A DNA stretch of 64,000 bases from DLAJ01 sp964655525 (GTDB lineage: Bacteria; Bacillota; Clostridia; Lachnospirales; Lachnospiraceae), in NCBI GenBank assembly GCA_964655525.1, contig CAZZNE010000016.1:1-64000 (forward strand), given 5' to 3'. Below the pieces are notes generated by a model. It was not told the DNA's origin. It worked only from the letters and a program-made list of their open reading frames with translations, and made no database searches. This document shows positions 1 to 8,882 of this stretch, piece after piece. Within the stretch, counting starts at the first letter, position 1, and every line of letters begins with the position of its first letter. Made by a program: the position numbers and the translations under genes.

Positions 1-217
1 TATTCAATAGAATTTTAAATATAACATCTCCGTATTTTTCTGAAACCGCATAGAAGATCAAATTGTTATGTGATATCGATTGTACAAGCTCCATTTTATG
101 AAGTTCCCATATCTCTTGGTATGTATGCAACAGACGCAGCTTTTTTCGACTATCATTCTCGCCTAATTTAGCGACGAGCCATTTCTCTTGCAAATCAGAT
201 AGTATTTGAGTTTTCAA
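1..217 (-). CDS. Partial phosphotransferase-like protein (N-terminus only)
   Basis: An open frame of about 72 codons runs from a TTG at 217 off the left edge. Its only in-frame ATG lies about 36 codons in. The translation contains a stretch ending KYGDVIFKI, which resembles the first beta-strands and the ATP-contacting lysine of aminoglycoside/choline-kinase-type phosphotransferases. A GAGGGG lies about 12 nt before the TTG, which is a long spacing. The start is therefore uncertain, and the family call rests on a short stretch. Everything downstream of the nucleotide-binding strands is outside the window, so no substrate can be named. Confidence 0.4.
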   Translation of the reverse strand, partial: MKTQILSDLQEKWLVAKLGENDSRKKLRLLHTYQEIWELHKMELVQSISHNNLIFYAVSEKYGDVIFKILLN

Positions 218-434
218 TTTCTTTGAGCACCCCTCATTTCTCTATCATAGTCTTTATGAAATATATGATATACTTGTAAATCCATAAATAACTTAAGATA
301 CAATAAAAACAACTGTTGCATTTTTCTTCAATGACCAATTAACGCACCACTAAACTCCGATTTGTCACTATCAACAACACTGAAATCATACCACACAACC
401 AACTGAATCACAATGAACTTTGCACTGTTCGTCA

Positions 435-463
435 TTGTAAATTCCTCCGTTTCCCGCTATACT
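435..463 (+). promoter_or_regulatory. Sigma-A promoter of the GH2 gene
   Basis: TTGTAA (435-440), a 17-bp spacer and TATACT (458-463). Transcription would start near 470, about 45 nt before the ATG at 515. This argues against the longer frame beginning at 413, which would contain the promoter. Between 218 and 434 I see only AT-rich sequence and no gene. Confidence 0.7.
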
Positions 464-514
464 AAAGCTACAAGCAGCTTGGGAAAAAGGTGTACTCAAA
501 ACGGGGGAAAAACA

Positions 515-2614
515 ATGACTGCACGGATCAACGAGACCTTCAATAATGACTGGAAATTCTTAAAACTTCCCCAAAAAGACGGCTTATCAGGACTTGCAAT
601 CGAAACCGCTGCTTTAGACGACAGCGGCTGGGAACGTGTCACCCTCCCCCATACATGGAATGACAAAGACGGCTGCAGCGGCAATAACGAGACCGAAGAA
701 GGCGGCGAACACTATTATCGCGGACTCGGCGGTTACCGGAAAATTTTTTATTTTTCAAAAAACATTTTTTCCGGCAAGGAAATTTTTCTTGAATTTCAAG
801 GTGCAAACACGGTCACGGAGCTTTTTGTAAACGGTAGATCCGCCGGCATTCACGAGGGCGGATATGCCGCTTTCCGCTTTGACATTACCGGACTTGTCCG
901 ACTTGACGCGGATAATTTGATCGCAATAAAAGTCAATAACGCGCCAACCGGTCACATTGCTCCCATCACGGATCAGGGCGACTTCACAAAAATGGGCGGT
1001 CTGTACCGCGACGTGAATCTGATCGCTGTCGAAAAAATCCATCTTGACCTTATGGATCACGGTTCTTCGGGAATCTATATTACGCCAAAAAATATCACCA
1101 AAGAGAACGCAGATATCGACCTGCTTATTAAAATCGCAAACCATTCCGCAGAAGACAGCGCGATTACCGTAAATACCAAACTGATGGACAGTGACGGACA
1201 TACCGCTGCGGCAGGCAGCACGGTCTGTAACATTGTCGCAGGACAAAATGCCAACGCGAAAATGACCGTGAAGCTGCCGCATCCCGTTTTATGGAACGGG
1301 ACGGAAAATCCGTATCTTTATCGCGCAAAAATAACGCTGCTGAGAAACGAAACGATACTCGATGAATCTACGCAGACCTTCGGCGTAAGAACTTATCGGA
1401 TCGACCCCGACGATGGTTTTTTCCTGAACGGAAAGTATGTTGATCTGCACGGTGTAAACTATCACCAGGACAGCTTTGAAAACGGCTGGGCAATGACCGA
1501 CGGACAGCGAAAGCGGGATTATGATATGATGCGGGAAATGGGCTGTAATACCGTGAGAATGGCTCATTATCAGCATGACGGCTATGAGTATGACTTATGC
1601 GATCAGATGGGCATCGCCGTATGGACTGAAATCGGGATCGTAAATAAAATGTCAGTGGATGAAACCGGAGCATTCGCCATTGCCGACGGTTTTGTGGAGA
1701 ACGCCAGACAGCAGCTGATCGAACTGATCAGACAGAATTATAATCACCCGTCGATCATCGTATGGGGGCTTTCCAATGAACTCCATCAGATGTCCGATGA
1801 AATATACCATATTTATACCGGGCTTCATGCTCTTGCAAAATCAGAAGATGAAACAAGGCTTCTTACCTTTGCCGACAACCAGTTTTGGGGGCGTTTTCTG
1901 GAACTGCCCACAGATGTTGTCGGTTACAACAGATATTTCGGCTGGTATAAGGATGCAGGTCCTGCAGACCAATTCGGCGCATGGCTGGACAGCTATCACG
2001 GCATAAAGGAGCCCCGTCCCATATGCGTTTCCGAATACGGCGGCGGTGCGGCAATTTCCCAGCATAAGGATGACATTGACTGGGGGACGGAAATCGACCC
2101 ATGGGGAGAGCGGCACTATGAAAATTATCAGTCCGCACTGCACGAAACAATATGGGCGCAGTTTGCCGGGAGGCGGTATCTGTGGGCAAAATATATCTGG
2201 TGCATGTTTGATTTCGCTTCCTGCGGCAGGCGTGAAGGCGACACGAAAGGGCAAAACGACAAAGGGCTTGCCACCCGCAAACGCGAGCCGAAGGATGCTT
2301 TTTATTTTTACCAATCCGTATGGAATGCCGCGCCGATGCTGCATATCACCGAAAAAAGGTTTGTCAGACGCCCGGCGCAGGTGCCGCAGGTCAAGGTATA
2401 TTCCAATGCGGAAAAGGTGGAATTATTTGTAAACGGCACGTCTGCCGGCATCGTTTACAAAAGTTCCCTTGCGCCCTTTTATTCCACCGTGTTTACTTGG
2501 TCACACATTTCCCTGACCATTGACGTGCAAAATGAAATCAAAGCCACGGCGTGTTTTGCAAACGGAAACACTTTGGAAGATACGGTCTTTTGGGTGGGCG
2601 GTCAGTTCAAATAA
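515..2614 (+). CDS. Glycoside hydrolase family 2 (beta-galactosidase type)
   Basis: Intracellular retaining exo-glycosidase of 699 residues with no signal peptide. The N-terminal half holds the jelly-roll sugar-binding domain (about residues 10-180) and the immunoglobulin-like sandwich (about 190-290). A TIM barrel follows, and then a short beta domain. In the barrel, Glu422 in the motif SNELHQ is the likely acid/base, and Glu507 in VSEYGGG is the likely nucleophile. The start at 515 is chosen because GGGGG lies 7 nt upstream and a sigma-A promoter lies just before it. GH2 members include beta-galactosidases, beta-glucuronidases and beta-mannosidases. I favour beta-galactosidase because the genome has a galactan locus, but the substrate is not proven by sequence. 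It appears monocistronic, and a convergent GH3 gene ends 48 bp downstream. Confidence 0.85.
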   Translation: MTARINETFNNDWKFLKLPQKDGLSGLAIETAALDDSGWERVTLPHTWNDKDGCSGNNETEEGGEHYYRGLGGYRKIFYFSKNIFSGKEIFLEFQGANTVTELFVNGRSAGIHEGGYAAFRFDITGLVRLDADNLIAIKVNNAPTGHIAPITDQGDFTKMGGLYRDVNLIAVEKIHLDLMDHGSSGIYITPKNITKENADIDLLIKIANHSAEDSAITVNTKLMDSDGHTAAAGSTVCNIVAGQNANAKMTVKLPHPVLWNGTENPYLYRAKITLLRNETILDESTQTFGVRTYRIDPDDGFFLNGKYVDLHGVNYHQDSFENGWAMTDGQRKRDYDMMREMGCNTVRMAHYQHDGYEYDLCDQMGIAVWTEIGIVNKMSVDETGAFAIADGFVENARQQLIELIRQNYNHPSIIVWGLSNELHQMSDEIYHIYTGLHALAKSEDETRLLTFADNQFWGRFLELPTDVVGYNRYFGWYKDAGPADQFGAWLDSYHGIKEPRPICVSEYGGGAAISQHKDDIDWGTEIDPWGERHYENYQSALHETIWAQFAGRRYLWAKYIWCMFDFASCGRREGDTKGQNDKGLATRKREPKDAFYFYQSVWNAAPMLHITEKRFVRRPAQVPQVKVYSNAEKVELFVNGTSAGIVYKSSLAPFYSTVFTWSHISLTIDVQNEIKATACFANGNTLEDTVFWVGGQFK

Positions 2615-2662
2615 CCATCTCGGGCAATCACGCCGAAATGCCGCTGCTTGCGACGGGATATT

Positions 2663-5008
2663 TTACTTTTTTAGCATCGCTTTGATTCCCCGGACATAGT
2701 GCCCGTTTGCCATCTCCAAAAGCCCCTGTGCCAAAGAATCGGACATGACGCCGCCGGAGCTGATCACGGAAGCCCGCAGGGGACAATCGGTGGCACAGAC
2801 CATCATCATCTTAAAGGACGGATCAGAATAGTCTTTTTTACCGCCGAAGCTTTTCGCGATAATGTTTTCCGTAACCTTATATTGGATTTTCATGATAAAA
2901 GAGGAATCCTTCATCTCCAAACAGGAATTGTCCATTGTAAACTGTCCTTTTTTCGCTTCGGGAACGATCGCAACTGAATGTTCCATTGCCTTCTCCCATT
3001 CCTCACGGGTCGGATTGCCTGAAAGCGTTTCATACCAGCTTCCCTTCTGCCATTTCGGAATTTTTACGGTTTCCCCCGCGATTTCAATGGAACCGCGCAG
3101 GCGAATGTCCTCTGAAGAAGCGGCAAGAAGAACCTCATAGTTGCCGCCCGGCACTTTCCAGCCGTCCACCCATACCGCAAAGCTGCGATCATCAAGGGTA
3201 AATGTCACCTGTCTGCTCTCGCCGGGTTGAAGTTCCACGCGGACAAATCCTTTTAATTCTTTGACCGGACGATGAATTCCATTCTGCGGCGGGGCAATAT
3301 ATAACTGCACCACCTCTGCGCCGGCAGCGCCGCCGGTATTCGTGACAGTTGCCGTTACCGTACGGTCCTGTATCTGCAGATTGCTGTAGGTAAACGCTGT
3401 ATAGCTCAGTCCGTATCCAAAAGGAAAACGAACCTCAACATGCGCTTTCTCATAATAGCGATACCCCACGTAAATGCTCTCCCGATATTCCGCGTTCCGC
3501 TTCCCGAACGTGTCCTTCGATATGACGTCCTCATACCGCAGCGGCCATGTTTCGGTCAGTCTGCCGCCGGGATTTGCCTTTCCGGTGAGCAGATTCGCGC
3601 AGGCCAGTCCGCCCGCCTGACCGGATAGCCCCATGTATAGAATGGCTTTTACCTTATCGAACCACGGAAGCTCTATCACGCTTCCGCCCAATAACACTAC
3701 CACGGTATCGGGATTCGCAGCGGCAACCGCTTCGATCATCCGAATGTGTCCATCCGGCATTTTCATATTCTCGCGGTCAAATCCCTCGGACTCATAACTG
3801 TCCGGCAGACCTGCCACGATTACGGCGGTTTTTGCTTTTCCAGCCGCTTTGGCAGCATCCCGCAAAGCCTCCTCTGTCACCTTGCCGTCGGCATCACAGC
3901 AGGCAAGATGCGGAACCTTTGGCAGCGCATCCGTAAGACTTGTCAGTTTCGTAGGATTGATATGGCTGGAGCCTGCGCCCTGATAGCGGAAATTCTTTGC
4001 CATATCGCCGATCAGAACGATCTCTTCCTCTTTTACCGGAAGAAGATGCGAATCATTTTTTAACAGCACCGCGCCCTGTTCGGCGATCTTACAGGCAAGT
4101 TTGTCATGAGCATCTGCGTCAAAATCGCCTCCTTTCTGAATTTCCGCGGATTGAAGCGCCAAGCGGACGATCCTCTCTACGGCCGCATCAATATCCGATT
4201 CGGAAAGCGCCCCGTTTTTCACCGCTTTCATCGCCTCTTTTTCCATATACTTTGAGCCGCCGGGCATATTGAGATCACACCCTGCCCTATAAGCCTTGAT
4301 GCGGTCGTTTAAAGCGCCCCAGTCGGTGACCACCATGCCGGAAAAGCCCCACTCTTTTCGCAGGACCTCCGTGAGAAGCCACCTGTTATCACTGGCGTGG
4401 ACACCGTTGATCTTATTATAAGAGCACATCACCGTGCCGGGTTTTCCCTCCTTCACCGCAGCTTCAAAGGGCGCCAGATAAATCTCGCGCATCGCGCGGT
4501 CATCCACCTGACTGTCGCCGTTCTGCCGCTTGTATTCCTGATTATTTACCGCAAAATGCTTCAGACTGGACGATACGCCCGCGCTCTGCTGCCCTTCGAT
4601 AAAAGCGGCTGCCATTTTTCCGGCAACATACGGGTCTTCCGAGAGATACTCAAAATTTCGCCCGCACAGGGGATTGCGCTTGATATTACAGCCGGGTCCT
4701 AAAACGACGTCAACACCGTATTTCACAGCTTCCTCGCCGATTGCTTTCCCCTCTTCCGCATAAAGCTCCAAGTTCCATGAGGCTCCCGCCGTGACCGCCG
4801 TCGGAAAGCAGGTTGCGGGACTCGACTCATTCACCCCGATCATATCCGCTTCGCCGCTTTGATAGCGCAATCCATGCGGACCGTCGGACATGGTAAAAGC
4901 AGGAATCTCATATTGCTCCATCTTCTTGGAACGCCAAAAATCCGCGCCCGTGCAGAGGCTGATTTTGTCTTCCAACGCCATATTTGACACAATTGTTTTC
5001 CTATCCAT
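2663..5008 (-). CDS. Glycoside hydrolase family 3 beta-glucosidase
   Basis: Cytoplasmic exo-glycosidase of 781 residues without a signal peptide. It has the usual order: an N-terminal TIM-like barrel with SDGPHGLR near residue 41 and the nucleophile Asp229 in MVVTDWG, then an alpha/beta sandwich, then a fibronectin-III-like domain (about 530-640). The last 110 residues or so continue beyond the normal end with a helical tail rich in methionine, which is less typical. Many GH3 enzymes of this shape hydrolyse beta-glucosides or beta-xylosides, and some cleave arabinosides. The ribosome site GGAAGGGG (about 5016-5023) precedes ATG 5008, and a TATAAT lies at 5055-5050 without a clear -35. It stands alone, convergent with the GH2 gene. 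Confidence 0.85.
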   Translation of the reverse strand: MDRKTIVSNMALEDKISLCTGADFWRSKKMEQYEIPAFTMSDGPHGLRYQSGEADMIGVNESSPATCFPTAVTAGASWNLELYAEEGKAIGEEAVKYGVDVVLGPGCNIKRNPLCGRNFEYLSEDPYVAGKMAAAFIEGQQSAGVSSSLKHFAVNNQEYKRQNGDSQVDDRAMREIYLAPFEAAVKEGKPGTVMCSYNKINGVHASDNRWLLTEVLRKEWGFSGMVVTDWGALNDRIKAYRAGCDLNMPGGSKYMEKEAMKAVKNGALSESDIDAAVERIVRLALQSAEIQKGGDFDADAHDKLACKIAEQGAVLLKNDSHLLPVKEEEIVLIGDMAKNFRYQGAGSSHINPTKLTSLTDALPKVPHLACCDADGKVTEEALRDAAKAAGKAKTAVIVAGLPDSYESEGFDRENMKMPDGHIRMIEAVAAANPDTVVVLLGGSVIELPWFDKVKAILYMGLSGQAGGLACANLLTGKANPGGRLTETWPLRYEDVISKDTFGKRNAEYRESIYVGYRYYEKAHVEVRFPFGYGLSYTAFTYSNLQIQDRTVTATVTNTGGAAGAEVVQLYIAPPQNGIHRPVKELKGFVRVELQPGESRQVTFTLDDRSFAVWVDGWKVPGGNYEVLLAASSEDIRLRGSIEIAGETVKIPKWQKGSWYETLSGNPTREEWEKAMEHSVAIVPEAKKGQFTMDNSCLEMKDSSFIMKIQYKVTENIIAKSFGGKKDYSDPSFKMMMVCATDCPLRASVISSGGVMSDSLAQGLLEMANGHYVRGIKAMLKK

Positions 5009-5083
5009 TACCTTACCCCTTCCGATCGTGTGCAGTTAGTCCTTTTTCCATTATACAACACTTTCCGGAAGGAGAGAATCCAA

Positions 5084-6040
5084 TCAGTTATTCAGATATC
5101 CCTGCAATTCTTCTTCCTTAGACCATATCCGCTCATACCGCAGCCCTCTGTCTGAAAAAATCCGATCCCAGACAGAGAACGGATGCATCTCCTCCATGCG
5201 ACCTCTGTTTTTCTGAATCCAATCAAGGAGACAGCTGTAAGTATCGCCGGAAAATCTGATACACCAGTTTTTCTTGTAGTCGCTGTTATGGTTATAAGAC
5301 ATTCCATCATAATGAACAGACAGAATGCCCCCTCCGCTTTGTACCGCAAGTCCCCTGATCTCAAAATCAGCCCAAATGTACCCTGCTTTTTTATCATGTA
5401 CCAGATTGGGATATTTTCGATAGTAGGTCTCCGCCAGCGCCTCATACTTTTGGACATCCGCCTGACTCTGTAAGAGAACCTTTCCGCCCCTGCCTTCCTC
5501 GCCGTCCCGCAGCAGATACTGAATGCCTGTGCCGGAATGCGTCTTTAAAGTGAAGCCCTGCAGTTCCACCGTTTCCAGCTTTTGGACGCCCATCGCATTC
5601 TGCAGGGCTTCTTTCAGCTCGTTGTCCATTACCATCGCTTCATAGCTCATGGTTCCATATTCCGAGATCAAAAACTCCTTCCCGCTCGCACTGTCCTGCC
5701 TGACCTTGATATCGGAATACTGAAAAACGCCGAGCTTTTCTCCCTGCTGATTGTAAATATCAAAACGCCCTGTCTCATTGTCTGGCACAATTCTATAATT
5801 CGCGGATTCATATGCTTCATAAGCAGGCTTCACACTGCCTGCTCCTGAAGCTGCCGCACGATACGCCTGTAGCACAAAGCTCTGTGCCGATGTCCTCGTA
5901 CCCATTCCCTGAAAAGAAAAACGCCCCGCCTGATCAGCCACCGCCATCCTGTCCGCAAAACCGGTTCCCGAACTGCGCTTTGACCCCTTTCCTGTTGCTC
6001 CCCATGCGAGATAACCCGTCCCTACTCCTTGAATCCCCAT
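5084..6040 (-). CDS. Conserved hypothetical protein, flagellar-gene neighbourhood
   Basis: 318 residues starting MGIQGVGTGYLAWG. No catalytic motif, signal peptide or membrane segment is visible. The N-terminus is rich in glycine, serine and basic residues. The middle is a mixed alpha/beta region with a DNETGRFDIYNQQGE stretch, and the C-terminus is aromatic-rich. The frame opens 18 codons earlier (6094), but ATG 6040 has GGAGGA 8 nt upstream and the earlier ATG has no ribosome site, so I use 6040. It follows two genes (6152-7328), one of which resembles the C-terminal domain of the flagellar cap protein. That suggests an accessory role in the same process, which is an inference. I do not recognise the family. 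Confidence 0.6.
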   Translation of the reverse strand: MGIQGVGTGYLAWGATGKGSKRSSGTGFADRMAVADQAGRFSFQGMGTRTSAQSFVLQAYRAAASGAGSVKPAYEAYESANYRIVPDNETGRFDIYNQQGEKLGVFQYSDIKVRQDSASGKEFLISEYGTMSYEAMVMDNELKEALQNAMGVQKLETVELQGFTLKTHSGTGIQYLLRDGEEGRGGKVLLQSQADVQKYEALAETYYRKYPNLVHDKKAGYIWADFEIRGLAVQSGGGILSVHYDGMSYNHNSDYKKNWCIRFSGDTYSCLLDWIQKNRGRMEEMHPFSVWDRIFSDRGLRYERIWSKEEELQGYLNN

Positions 6041-6151
6041 CTTCCCGATCCTCCATTGCTGTCCATCATTTTTGAGCAAGTCATTTGGCGACATGCGAAC
6101 GCGTCAGTACACCAGACCTATTCGCTTGTTTGACAACGAAACCTTTTTACT

Positions 6152-6454
6152 CTAATGAAGGTATCGGCAGATGCGCTTCTTTTTCCAATGCAGATCGCAT
6201 GAAGAAACTATTTCCCTGCGCAAAAAGACTATGATATCCTCAGGCAGTTCGCTTGCTTCTTCGGTCAGCTCTGTTGTATCTTCAGCCAGTTTGGTTCCTT
6301 CATCGGTCATTTCTTCTTTCCGTTCCTCTGCAATCTGATTATCACGATCAGCCTGCCGCTGCAATTTCTCCTGCGTACTTTTTAATCCGTTGTTATAAAA
6401 AATACTGCTGTTTGCCGTAAACGGATGATTGGAACCGGTTAACTGTATATGCAT
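6152..6454 (-). CDS. Small hypothetical protein with coiled-coil segment
   Basis: 100 residues. The middle third (about residues 25-75) is a highly charged Glu/Lys/Thr-rich segment that should form a coiled coil. The N-terminus holds a short polar stretch with FYNNGLKS. GGAG lies 7 nt before ATG 6454, only 10 nt after the stop of the FliD-like gene, so the two are probably co-transcribed. No signal peptide or known domain is seen. The C-terminal 20 residues change to a basic, cysteine-containing sequence unlike the rest, and a frameshift near the end cannot be excluded. Confidence 0.55.
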   Translation of the reverse strand: MHIQLTGSNHPFTANSSIFYNNGLKSTQEKLQRQADRDNQIAEERKEEMTDEGTKLAEDTTELTEEASELPEDIIVFLRREIVSSCDLHWKKKRICRYLH

Positions 6455-6464
6455 AAGCTCACTC

Positions 6465-7328
6465 CTATACCTCTTTATCTATTTTAGTCGATGCCACCCG
6501 GGATAGCGCACTTGCATAGGTTCCACTGCTCGTATAGGTGCCGCCTGCACCGGAAGCCGCCATGCTGATGCTGTTTGCCTTTTGGCTGATTTTGCTTGCG
6601 TAGGAATTCTGACCGGTAAACAAGAGCTTCAGTGTGCCGATGTCCGCTTTCTTTATCTCCTCCTCGTCCAGCTCCAGCTTATTTCCCTTGCCGATGGTAA
6701 TACCTGCACTTGCGAGCAGATTTTTGTTTGCTTTGGTCAGATTGGTCATCCACACCGCATTGCGCAATACGCCGTTTGTACTGGAATTTCCTGCTCTTTG
6801 TACGGTATCATTATAATCCTCAATAAAGGATTTCACGTTTTTTATGATCGCGTCCCAGTCATAATCGCTCTTGGTGGTTTTCTCACCGGTCGCTTCATCC
6901 GTTACCGTTGTTGTCTTTTTCTTCCAAAGAGACTCATTCATCAGGCTCCGCGCAGACTGTGAGAGCGCGTTTGCGCTACTCTGCATAAGCGTCAGATTCT
7001 GCCTGGTATCCCCGCCTGAGGAACGGTCTGCATCCGCCTTCTTATAATATGCTTTCAATAATTTCCGATAGCTTCCGTTTTTAATGGACGCATAATCGGC
7101 AAGGCTGAACCCGTCTCCCGACACGCCAAGGCAGGACAAAAAAGAATTTCCGCCCGCGTTGGAATTTGTATTTGAAAAAAGGTAGCTGTAGTCTCTGTAT
7201 GCGTTTACTTTATCCTCTTTGTAGGTGTTTGATGCAGAGTCTTTTTTCTTGTTTGACGCGGAATCCTTGTAGGTATCCGTTGTGTAATCCTGATAGGTGC
7301 TTGACGCGTACTCCCTGATTGTTGACAT
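6465..7328 (-). CDS. FliD C-terminal-like, flagellar-associated protein
   Basis: 287 residues with no signal peptide. Residues about 165-270 resemble the C-terminal part of the flagellar hook-associated protein 2/cap protein: a helix with FIEDYNDTVQRAG, then GTLKLLFTGQNSYASKISQKA. The first 50 residues are low-complexity, with imperfect repeats around TYKD and SASN. Compared with FliD (usually over 400 residues) this protein lacks the N-terminal D0 half and most of the central domains, so it is not an ordinary cap protein. GGAGG precedes ATG 7328. It heads a likely operon with the genes at 6152 and 5084. I could not find a sigma-28 promoter upstream. A filament-associated or export-related role is an inference. 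Confidence 0.6.
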   Translation of the reverse strand: MSTIREYASSTYQDYTTDTYKDSASNKKKDSASNTYKEDKVNAYRDYSYLFSNTNSNAGGNSFLSCLGVSGDGFSLADYASIKNGSYRKLLKAYYKKADADRSSGGDTRQNLTLMQSSANALSQSARSLMNESLWKKKTTTVTDEATGEKTTKSDYDWDAIIKNVKSFIEDYNDTVQRAGNSSTNGVLRNAVWMTNLTKANKNLLASAGITIGKGNKLELDEEEIKKADIGTLKLLFTGQNSYASKISQKANSISMAASGAGGTYTSSGTYASALSRVASTKIDKEV

Positions 7329-7517
7329 TGTCGTTTCCTCCTTGATATTTTTTTTGAAATCCTTTTCCCTTTATGCCACTGCATACCGCAGGTTATGGTA
7401 AGACCTTTCCTATTTTATTATTCGGACGGAATAAAGGCGGAAAATATCAAAATGTTGTGAAGCGGCAGTATTTTGTTTTAAGCAGCAAAGAGCGTTTCAA
7501 TGTAAATTTTTCACACA

Positions 7518-7550
7518 CAAAAAAAGCAGGGACTCTCTCGAATCTCTGCT
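7518..7550 (-). terminator. Intrinsic terminator of the LytTR regulator gene
   Basis: Arms 7525-7532 and 7543-7550 (AGCAGGGA / TCTCTGCT) pair over 8 positions with one wobble. On the minus strand they are followed by seven T. It lies 79 bp after the stop of the gene at 7629. The rest of 7329-7628 carries no gene that I can see. Confidence 0.7.
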
Positions 7551-7628
7551 CTCTTTTAGGTTATCCTCTTTTATAGGCTAGGTAGATGTAGGGCATCACG
7601 ACATACAGAAACAGCTCTAATTTCCTCC

Positions 7629-8345
7629 CTACCCCTCATGCATCTTTACATAGTGGTGCAGCCGCTTTATATGTTCCGTCTGCCAGAACGGAAAGGAAAG
7701 CGTCTCCTGCGTGTCAAAAACAATCTTTCCAAAACGAATCTCGGTCACATGAGTCAGATTCACGATACAGGTTTTTTCCGTACGGAAAAAACGAGGATTA
7801 TCCTCTAACGTGATGATCAGGTCCATGACCCGTCCGAGCGTGGAATGCACCTTGCCTGAAGCGGTATGGATATGCATGGTATGATGGTATTCATTTGCAT
7901 AAAGAATGTCGCGTTCATGAAGATAGATTGTCTCTTTTTCGCCTTGAATGGTGATCGGGCGCTCTATATGGGTATGGATTTCAAGCGCCTCGTCAATGAT
8001 GGCGGAAAGCGCATCCTTTTGGATTGGTTTTTTAATATGGAGGAGCAGTTCGGGAGCCGCGGAAAACGCCGTGTAATCCGTCTCGCCGGAACACATCACG
8101 ATCGGCGCCGTAACGCCCGCCTTGCGGAGCATGCGCGCAACATCCATACCGTTTTTGTCCCCGCTATGGCAGTCGATAAAAAACAACTCATACTGCATGG
8201 GTGCATGTAACAGCGACTCAAAATTGCCGTGGCTGTCAATATAAAGGTTGCCCGTTGTCGGAATCCGCCGGTCGGATTCCCTGCCAAGCAGCCGCTCCAA
8301 TTGTTTTCTGTCTGCAATATTATCATCAAAGACCGCAATATGCAT
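7629..8345 (-). CDS. Response regulator with LytTR DNA-binding domain
   Basis: Transcription regulator of 238 residues of the AlgR/AgrA type. The receiver domain (about 1-120) keeps the acidic pair Asp7/Asp8, the phospho-acceptor Asp58 in FFIDCH and the conserved lysine before proline (about 105-107). The LytTR domain (about 130-236) contains the typical EAN-like YANEYHHTMHI and FFRTEKTCIVNLTHV stretches, and would bind paired direct repeats in promoters. GGGGAGG lies 7 nt before ATG 8345. The frame is open upstream to 8381, but that start has no ribosome site. No histidine kinase gene is adjacent, so the signal is unknown. Confidence 0.85.
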   Translation of the reverse strand: MHIAVFDDNIADRKQLERLLGRESDRRIPTTGNLYIDSHGNFESLLHAPMQYELFFIDCHSGDKNGMDVARMLRKAGVTAPIVMCSGETDYTAFSAAPELLLHIKKPIQKDALSAIIDEALEIHTHIERPITIQGEKETIYLHERDILYANEYHHTMHIHTASGKVHSTLGRVMDLIITLEDNPRFFRTEKTCIVNLTHVTEIRFGKIVFDTQETLSFPFWQTEHIKRLHHYVKMHEG

Positions 8346-8466
8346 ACGGATACCTCCCCTTTGCCGGTGGCATGTCCCCATTCACGCCCACCTGAACCTA
8401 TTACCGTATTCTCGCTTCCTGTACCGCCCATGATCCTCTGATGCCCCTCTCGTTTCCGACACTTTC

Positions 8467-8760
8467 TCAGATCGTACCGATCTCAATGGGCGAAAGCAAG
8501 AGCGCAATGACCGCGCCGATCTGCAGCAAAAGAATGACGGGCAGACCGTACACGAAATACCAATGCCTTGTTTTATGACGGAACAGGTACATTCCCACGA
8601 TCGAACCGATACTCCCGCCGATCAGTGCGATCAAAAATAACGTCGCCTCCGGAATGCGCCACAGTTTTTTTCTCGCCTTTCGCTTGTCAAGATACATACT
8701 AAAGAAGCCGATAACATTCATCACCAGCACATACGCAGCAATCCATATATATACTCTCAT
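8467..8760 (-). CDS. DUF1294 family small membrane protein
   Basis: 97 residues with three predicted membrane segments (about 5-22, 38-58 and 68-90). The KRKARKKLWRIPEATL stretch between the first two is the usual signature of DUF1294 proteins, whose function is not known. GGAG lies 7 nt before ATG 8760. An upstream ATG at 8790 has no such site. The gene stands alone between the LytTR regulator and the alpha/beta hydrolase. Confidence 0.8.
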   Translation of the reverse strand: MRVYIWIAAYVLVMNVIGFFSMYLDKRKARKKLWRIPEATLFLIALIGGSIGSIVGMYLFRHKTRHWYFVYGLPVILLLQIGAVIALLLSPIEIGTI

Positions 8761-8882
8761 ATTCAAACTCCAAAGGATATTCAAGCCCATCTAAAACATA
8801 TTCCATATACAGGAAGTATAACACAGATAAAACGCTTTTTGAAGTACCTCAAAAAGATGATTGCTCTCTTCACCGTCCGGCT

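Noticed and set aside
413..514. Longer N-terminus of the GH2 enzyme from ATG 413
   Set aside because: It would contain the sigma-A promoter (435-463), has no ribosome site and does not resemble a signal peptide.
6963..7520. Sigma-28 promoter for the FliD-like gene
   Set aside because: Searched the upstream region for TAAA-15-GCCGATA; only partial matches (CCGAATAA) without the -35.
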